Shown piece after piece: positions 59,136-64,000 of a DNA stretch of 64,000 nt. The stretch is from Aliisedimentitalea scapharcae (GTDB taxonomy: Bacteria > Pseudomonadota > Alphaproteobacteria > Rhodobacterales > Rhodobacteraceae). Location of the stretch: the NCBI RefSeq assembly GCF_045277565.1, contig NZ_CP123584.1, positions 930,001-994,000 on the forward strand, written 5' to 3'. Position 1 is the stretch's first letter; every line of letters starts with the position of its first letter. The translations under genes were made by a program, and so were the position numbers. The notes below the pieces were generated by a model. The model saw only the letters and a program-made list of their open reading frames with translations, was not told where the DNA came from and did no database searches.

Positions 59136-59260
59136 TACCCTTTTAGTCAGAAACTGCCATATACGTGGGTACCTGCAGCGCGTCTTTTTCTCAATCCCTG
59201 CCTCAAAGGTTCGGATTTAAGACGGCAAGAGCAACCCTGAAAAAAATCTTGTGGCCGGAT

Positions 59261-59288
59261 TGATCCAAAGCGACCGCAGCTGCGTATC
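59261..59288 (+). promoter_or_regulatory. Possible RpoE-type (ECF) promoter of rpoH2
   Basis: TGATCC (59261-59266), the -35 hexamer of Rhodobacter RpoE promoters, is followed after 16 bases by CGTATC (59283-59288). RpoHII of R. sphaeroides is a known RpoE target in the singlet-oxygen response. The -10 match is looser. Confidence 0.5.
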
Positions 59289-59322
59289 CATTGATATAGA
59301 GCCATTAAGCAGGGGGAAGCCC

Positions 59323-60201
59323 ATGCCGCTTGACCGACAAAATAGTGATATCCTGCCCCGGCAGGCGATGAAGGCAGAATTGCTGGATGCAGAGACCGAG
59401 TCAGCGCTGGCGTATGCGTGGCGAGATGACCGGGATGAAGCCGCGCTGCACCGACTGATCACGGCCTACATGCGCTTGGCGATTTCGATGGCGTCGAAAT
59501 ATCGTCGCTATGGCGCACCAATGAATGACCTGATCCAGGAGGCGGGTCTCGGGTTGATGAAAGCGGCGGATAAATTCGATCCGGATCGCGGCGTGCGTTT
59601 TTCGACCTATGCTGTCTGGTGGATCAAGGCGTCAATCCAGGACTATGTGATGCGCAACTGGTCGATGGTGCGCACCGGGTCGACGTCCAGCCAGAAATCG
59701 CTGTTCTTCAATATGCGACGTGTTCAGGCTCAATTCGAACGCGAAGCGGCTGCAGACGGGATGCGTCTGGATCGGCACCAAATGCACGAAAAAATCGCGT
59801 CTGAAATCGGTGTGCCCATGCGGGATGTCGAAATGATGGACGGGCGATTGGCAGGCAGCGATTTCTCGCTGAATGCGGTGCAATCGGCGGACGAAGAAGG
59901 GCGGGAGTGGATCGAAGCGCTGGAAGACGACAGTCAGCAGGCCGCTGAACTGGTCGAGGAACGTCATGATCGCGAACAGCTGCGGACTTGGTTGGTCATG
60001 GCAATGGATATTTTGACCGACCGGGAGCGCTTTATTGTGCGCGAACGCAAGCTGCGGGATCCTGCCCGTACCCTGGAAAGCCTGGGGAATGAGCTGAAGC
60101 TGTCCAAGGAAAGGGTGCGACAGCTCGAAGCAGCTGCCTTTCAAAAGATGCGCAAGAGCCTTGAAAGCCAGAGTGCCGAGGTGCAGAACTTTCTGTTATG
60201 A
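59323..60201 (+). CDS. rpoH2: RNA polymerase sigma-32 type factor RpoH (RpoH2 subgroup)
   Basis: A 292-residue sigma-70 family protein. Region 2 has MNDLIQEAGLGLMKAADKFDPDRGVRFSTYAVWWIKASIQDYVMRNWSMV, and the RpoH box reads Q124-K-S-L-F-F-N-M-R-R133. Region 4.2 is LESLGNELKLSKERVRQLEAAAFQKMR. The box and length place it with RpoH2/RpoHII, used in singlet-oxygen and heat stress. The ATG follows AGGGGGAAGCCC, so a 24-codon upstream frame was dropped. Its stop overlaps chaN by four bases. Confidence 0.93.
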   Translation: MPLDRQNSDILPRQAMKAELLDAETESALAYAWRDDRDEAALHRLITAYMRLAISMASKYRRYGAPMNDLIQEAGLGLMKAADKFDPDRGVRFSTYAVWWIKASIQDYVMRNWSMVRTGSTSSQKSLFFNMRRVQAQFEREAAADGMRLDRHQMHEKIASEIGVPMRDVEMMDGRLAGSDFSLNAVQSADEEGREWIEALEDDSQQAAELVEERHDREQLRTWLVMAMDILTDRERFIVRERKLRDPARTLESLGNELKLSKERVRQLEAAAFQKMRKSLESQSAEVQNFLL

Positions 60202-61022
60202 ACAGATTTTGCATTTCAGGTCTCATGAGCGTCCAGTGTGTGCTGGGCGCTTTGGTTTTTGCGGCAACAGAGCTGACCGCAGCCCCTCTGGTGGAAGGTA
60301 TGGCGCAGGCGGATGTGGTGATACTGGGCGAGGTACACGATAACCCCGAACATCACAAAACGCAGGCCCGGATGGTCCAGGCCCTGACGCCAAGGGCCGT
60401 TGTGTGGGAAATGCTGACGCCTGAACGGGCAGATGTGTTGGACAAAGGCGTTACAGCCGACCCCGATCAATTGGCCAGGGACTTGCAGTGGTCGGACACT
60501 GGCTGGCCGGAATTTTCCTTTTACGCACCGATCTTTGCCGCGAGCCAGGGGGCTGCACACTATGGCGGGCAGGTTCCCAGGTCGCAGGCGGGCGACGTGA
60601 TGCAAAATGGCGCGGCCGCATTCTTTGGCGCTGAGGCCGCGCAATATGGTTTGAAAGACCCGCTGCCCGCTGCCGAACAATCATCACGCGAAGCTAATCA
60701 GCTTGCCAATCACTGTGATGCAATGCCCAAAGACATGCTGCCCCTGTTGGTTGAATTTCAACGACTGAGGGATGCGGTTTTGGCCCGCGCGGTGGTGCGG
60801 GCCTTTCGCGAAACCGGCGGACCTGTGGTGGTGATCACCGGCAATGGCCACGCCAGAACAGATCGCGGCATCCCGGTCTATCTTGCTCAGGCGATGCCCG
60901 GGCTGGTGTCCTTTTCGCTGGGACAGTCCGAGGACGGGCAAATCAGCGGCGCGTTCGATGCTGTTGTCGATGCTGCTGCTGTCGATCGTCCGGACCCCTG
61001 TCTGGCGTTTCAAAGCGACTGA
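60198..61022 (+). CDS. ChaN family lipoprotein or exported heme-binding protein
   Basis: A 274-residue ChaN/DUF399 protein. The signal region (FCISGLMSVQCVLGALVFAATELTAA) precedes DVVILGEVHDNPEHHKTQARMVQAL, the family signature with the heme or metal histidines, and ends with V-V-V-I-T-G-N-G-H-A-R-T-D-R-G-I-P. ChaN in Campylobacter binds heme pairs. ATGA overlap with rpoH2 couples the two genes, which is unusual for a heme-binding protein. Confidence 0.85.
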   Translation: MNRFCISGLMSVQCVLGALVFAATELTAAPLVEGMAQADVVILGEVHDNPEHHKTQARMVQALTPRAVVWEMLTPERADVLDKGVTADPDQLARDLQWSDTGWPEFSFYAPIFAASQGAAHYGGQVPRSQAGDVMQNGAAAFFGAEAAQYGLKDPLPAAEQSSREANQLANHCDAMPKDMLPLLVEFQRLRDAVLARAVVRAFRETGGPVVVITGNGHARTDRGIPVYLAQAMPGLVSFSLGQSEDGQISGAFDAVVDAAAVDRPDPCLAFQSD

Positions 61023-61090
61023 GCCAAAACCGTTTCCATTCCCGGCACGCGCGCAATAATGTCAAAGAGATTGCAGGTAAGGACGGGCAA

Positions 61091-62287
61091 ATGCTGGCTG
61101 ACAAACATATCCTTCTGATCATTGGTGGCGGCATTGCGGCCTACAAATCTCTCGATCTGATCCGGCGGTTGCAGGATCAGGGTGCGCGCGTCACCCCTGT
61201 GCTGACCCGCGCTGGCGAAGAATTCGTAACCCCGCTGTCGGTGTCTGCATTGGCCGGGGCCGGCGTGCATCGGGATCTGTTCGATCTGACATCCGAGGCC
61301 GAAATGGGCCATATTCAACTTTCCCGCAGCGCTGATCTGTTGGTTGTGGCTCCGGCAACCGCCGATCTGATGGCCAAGATGGCGCAGGGGTTGGCGAATG
61401 ATTTGGCGTCCACCCTGTTGCTTGCCACTGACACGCCCGTTTTGGTTGCACCTGCCATGAATGTGCGGATGTGGGAACATCCCGCAACCCAACGCAACAT
61501 CAAAACGCTAAAGTCTGACGGGGTTACCTTTGTTGGCCCGAACGCAGGTGCCATGGCCTGTGGTGAATTCGGCCCCGGTCGGATGGCCGAACCTGACGAG
61601 ATTGTCGCCGCGATCGGGGCTGCGTTGAAGGACGGTCCATTGAACGGCAAGCGTATCCTTGTCACTTCGGGTCCGACGCATGAACCCATTGATCCGGTGC
61701 GCTATATTGCCAACCGATCATCTGGCGCGCAGGGGGCTGCGCTGGCTGCGGCTCTGCGGGATCTGGGGGCCGAGGTGGTATTTGTCACGGGCCCAGCGGA
61801 TGTGCCGCCGCCGTCGGGTGTTGACGTGGTGCCTGTTCAAAGCGCCCAGCAGATGTCGGACGCGGTCGAGGCTGCGTTGCCTGTGGATGTTGGCGTTTTT
61901 GCTGCGGCGGTTGCCGATTGGCGGGTGGCCAGCGCGTCAGACAAAAAGCTGAAGAAAAGCCGGGACGGATTGCCAACGCTGGCATTTGCGGAGAACCCGG
62001 ATATTCTCAAACGCGTGTCCCACATGACCCAAGGACGGCCGGGGCTGGTCGTGGGGTTTGCGGCAGAAACCGATGATGTGATCAATCACGCCACGGCCAA
62101 ACGTTTGCGAAAGGGGTGTGATTGGATCGTGGCCAATGACGTGTCGCCCGCAACAGGCATTATGGGTGGGAGCGAGAATGCAGTGGTTCTGATCTCCGAA
62201 GACGGGGCCGAAGAATGGCCTCGTATGGGGAAAACCCAGGTGGCGCGGCAACTGGCTGACCGGATTGCAGCGGCCTTGGTTGGGTGA
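61091..62287 (+). CDS. coaBC: Bifunctional phosphopantothenoylcysteine decarboxylase / phosphopantothenate-cysteine ligase
   Basis: A 398-residue Dfp protein making 4'-phosphopantetheine for CoA. The CoaC half has IIGGGIAAYKSLDLIRRLQDQGARVTPVLT, the FMN-site histidine in AEMGHIQLSRSADLLVVAPATADL and the PAMNVRMWEHPATQRN motif. The CoaB half begins near residue 188 with RILVTSGPTHEPIDPVRYIANRSSG and has AAVADWR and KLKK. Length is normal. Confidence 0.97.
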   Translation: MLADKHILLIIGGGIAAYKSLDLIRRLQDQGARVTPVLTRAGEEFVTPLSVSALAGAGVHRDLFDLTSEAEMGHIQLSRSADLLVVAPATADLMAKMAQGLANDLASTLLLATDTPVLVAPAMNVRMWEHPATQRNIKTLKSDGVTFVGPNAGAMACGEFGPGRMAEPDEIVAAIGAALKDGPLNGKRILVTSGPTHEPIDPVRYIANRSSGAQGAALAAALRDLGAEVVFVTGPADVPPPSGVDVVPVQSAQQMSDAVEAALPVDVGVFAAAVADWRVASASDKKLKKSRDGLPTLAFAENPDILKRVSHMTQGRPGLVVGFAAETDDVINHATAKRLRKGCDWIVANDVSPATGIMGGSENAVVLISEDGAEEWPRMGKTQVARQLADRIAAALVG

Positions 62288-63138
62288 TCCCACCTTTGGC
62301 GAGAGTGAGCTGTGCGATAGGCCCAAGAGTAGGTCCGCATAGTATTGCGCCATGTGAAGTGCGCCATGTGACCTGTAAAGTTTGGTCGGACCGTGAAGCG
62401 GTGCCACCGGTTCAAAAACCAATGGCCGATCGGGATGCATGGATCGACGCTGAAACATCGCAGCACCCAGCCAAAAACGCTGGAGGTGATCGCAGACCTA
62501 TTTGGATTGGAGGGAACGGTGATGTGATGTGCCTGGCTGAAGGCACCTGGGGGTCTCTGGTGCGTAGGTCATGCCGTTTTGTCGATTTTCCGAGGCAGTG
62601 CCGGACACAGGATTTTCGCACCTACAGTCGGATGAAGGCGACAGTGTGCCAGGTGAGAACTTGCACGCCTTTTTGGGTTCCAAGGTCGGGTATGCCATGG
62701 GCGCGAGCAGTATGACCTGGTGTGACGTGGGACTGGGTTGCCCAAGTCAAAGCCATTGATAGTCTTCTGCCCAGACCGCTCGGTTTCAGGTTTTTGGGCG
62801 GCACTCCATCTGCCAAGGAATAGTGCGACGGGCGTTCAGTGGTATGAGCGCGATTGCCGTTGAATTTGCCCTTTCACCCGAAGTGAGATGTACACGACGG
62901 TTGAACTGCCGGTTTCCATTTTGATGCCGCGTAAACTGGGGATTCATTGAGTTTGAAAGGAGACTAACGGCGGTTACGGCGAGGGCAGTTTGGAAAGTTA
63001 TTGATCATTTGGCTTGCAGGGCCGCCACATCTCAGATCAGGAGTGATTGTCGTTCATGGTCGGGAAAAGGGCATTGAACCTTGGAACACCCGAGGCGTTT
63101 CAAACCCTTGCGATATATTCATTCATAGACAAGGAAAT
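62288..63138. other. 850-base region with no recognisable gene
   Basis: Between coaBC and tRNA-Ala. Short open frames exist (the longest, 62284-62715, has atypical composition rich in Trp and Cys and no family match), but none has a ribosome binding site or a domain I recognise. Codon position bias looks absent. It could be decayed coding sequence or an unknown RNA; I see no terminator or tRNA in it. Confidence 0.5.
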
Positions 63139-63214
<76 letters not shown>

Positions 63215-63365
63215 GTGCCACATCCGCGTATTTCGCGGTGTGAGCGTCGTTTAAGCGACGATGGCGCAGGCTGCAAGGGCAAAATGCACCAACTTCTGAT
63301 AATTTTTGACACCCGATTTTAGGGGGTATCGGTCGTGCCCGGGCCTTGTCGGCCCAGGCCCGAAA

Positions 63366-63692
63366 TCAGCTTTCGTCGTTCTCCGAAGGCATGTCGGCGA
63401 TTTCGTCGAGCGAGACATTATCGTCGTCGTCATCGTCGTCCAGAACGTCATCACCCAGATCCACATCGATGGTTTCTTCATCGTCCAGGACCAGATCTTC
63501 GGTTTCAGAGCTTTCCTTTGCCTTCAGCGTTGCCGCATCTTCGGAATCAGCGGCGATCATGCGGCTTTTGCCGAGCTCCTGCTGGACCACTTCGCCCGTA
63601 TAGGGGCTAACGATTGGGTTCTTGTTCAGGTCGTAAAACCGTTTACCGGTGGTCGGGCAAACGCGCTTTACCCCCCATTCTTCCTTGGGCAT
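63366..63692 (-). CDS. TIGR02300 family acidic protein
   Basis: A 108-residue protein with the TIGR02300 start MPKEEWGVKRVCPTTGKRFYDLNKNPIVSPYTGE and a strongly acidic C-terminal half containing seven consecutive aspartates. The FYDLN block is conserved across alphaproteobacteria, and the function is unknown. C12 alone is unlikely to bind metal. It lies near tRNA-Ala and is divergent from the metallopeptidase gene. Confidence 0.9.
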   Translation of the reverse strand: MPKEEWGVKRVCPTTGKRFYDLNKNPIVSPYTGEVVQQELGKSRMIAADSEDAATLKAKESSETEDLVLDDEETIDVDLGDDVLDDDDDDDNVSLDEIADMPSENDES

Positions 63693-63790
63693 GTGTATCC
63701 CCTCGATTATCTGATGAGTCGTATCGACGATTCCGGTCTCCTGCCATATGAGGTGGGGACTGTCAAAGCCTTTGGAAACAGGGGGCCGCC

Positions 63791-64000
63791 ATGACGCAGT
63801 ATCATTTGCCCGGAAATCCGCCTGTGCCGCTGGCCTTGCGGCGGTCCGGGCGTGCCCGTCGGATTAGTCTGCGGGTGTCGCAATTGGACGGTCGGGTCAC
63901 GTTGACGGTGCCAAAAGGCGTGGCGGATCGCGAGGCATTGGAGTTTGCCGAGAGCAAATCCGACTGGATTCGTGGGCATCTGGCGAAACACCCTGGAATT
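63791..64000 (+). CDS. YgjP-like metallopeptidase, 5' part (cut by window end)
   Basis: The first 70 residues of a protein starting MTQYHLPGNPPVPLALRRSGRARRISLRVSQLDGRVTLTVPKGVADREALEFAESKSDWIRGHL. This is the N-terminal domain of the YgjP/DUF45 M48-like family, in which RRSxRARRIxLRV and WIRxHL are typical. The zinc-binding HExxH lies beyond the window. It is divergent from the TIGR02300 gene. Confidence 0.85.
   Translation, partial: MTQYHLPGNPPVPLALRRSGRARRISLRVSQLDGRVTLTVPKGVADREALEFAESKSDWIRGHLAKHPGI

Noticed and set aside
62284..62715. 143-codon frame after coaBC
   Set aside because: No ribosome binding site, odd Trp/Cys/Arg composition and overlap with the coaBC stop region; treated as non-coding.

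Overview
The window is a GC-rich chromosome segment from an alphaproteobacterium, most likely a marine Rhodobacteraceae (Roseobacter group). This rests on gene content and order. Diagnostic items are ccoI-ccoS, rpsU next to a COQ9-type gene, a DUF1013 (TrcR-type) regulator, a TIGR02300 acidic protein, an rpoH2-type sigma factor with a TGATCC upstream element, a PPK2-type polyphosphate kinase, and divergent lppC / rsmI-yraN-gshB. Almost all of it is ordinary chromosome. No prophage, CRISPR array or complete IS is visible.

Layout. 1-1.1 kb: end of the cbb3 oxidase copper ATPase gene ccoI, then ccoS, running into a RAYT (REP-associated transposase) gene that has lost a metal-ligand histidine. 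Two REP hairpins lie at its ends and a third copy lies near 19.66 kb. 1.1-9.1 kb: a SPOR-tailed D,D-carboxypeptidase, a tautomerase-like protein, a HAD phosphatase, clpS, an RsmC-type methyltransferase, an SDR without its lysine, hemF and pheS. 8.56-9.4 kb: an AT-rich orphan gene with a nested inverted-repeat structure, probably inserted between pheS and pheT. 9.4-15.7 kb: an esterase, pheT, a GNAT, a methyltransferase, ytoQ, an MscS channel and tRNA-Met. 15.8-18.4 kb: ald with its divergent Lrp regulator, then a CPBP protease. 18.7-21.5 kb: ppk2, then a MarR regulator divergent from a cytochrome P450 with twin operators. 21.6-29 kb: rpsU/coq9, a quinone oxidoreductase, a DUF2189 membrane protein, RNase T2, trcR and a cytoplasmic BisC-like molybdoenzyme.

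29-39.6 kb is an accessory-looking stretch. It holds an imelysin / imelysin / DUF1513 iron-acquisition operon, then a 1923-residue secreted metalloprotease (ten PPC repeats, an M8-like zinc protease, an RTX tail) with a small peptidoglycan-binding-like protein upstream. 39.8-45.7 kb is a same-strand catabolic cluster: acyl-CoA dehydrogenase, NDP-forming acyl-CoA synthetase, CaiD-like carnitinyl-CoA dehydratase and a non-pyrrolysine MttB-family methyltransferase. It looks like a route for carnitine, betaine or another quaternary amine.

45.8-64 kb is mostly housekeeping: trpS, a catalytically dead rhomboid, lppC-glnD-murJ, rsmI-yraN-gshB, yifB/comM, a GST, cobU with a histidine phosphatase, rpoH2-chaN, coaBC, an 850-base stretch without genes, tRNA-Ala, a TIGR02300 gene, and the start of a YgjP-like metallopeptidase cut by the window edge. 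The most unusual items are the decaying RAYT with its REP family, the ten-repeat protease, the quaternary-amine CoA cluster, the pseudo-rhomboid, and several strong palindromic operators. No database search was possible; functions rest on motif and family recognition.
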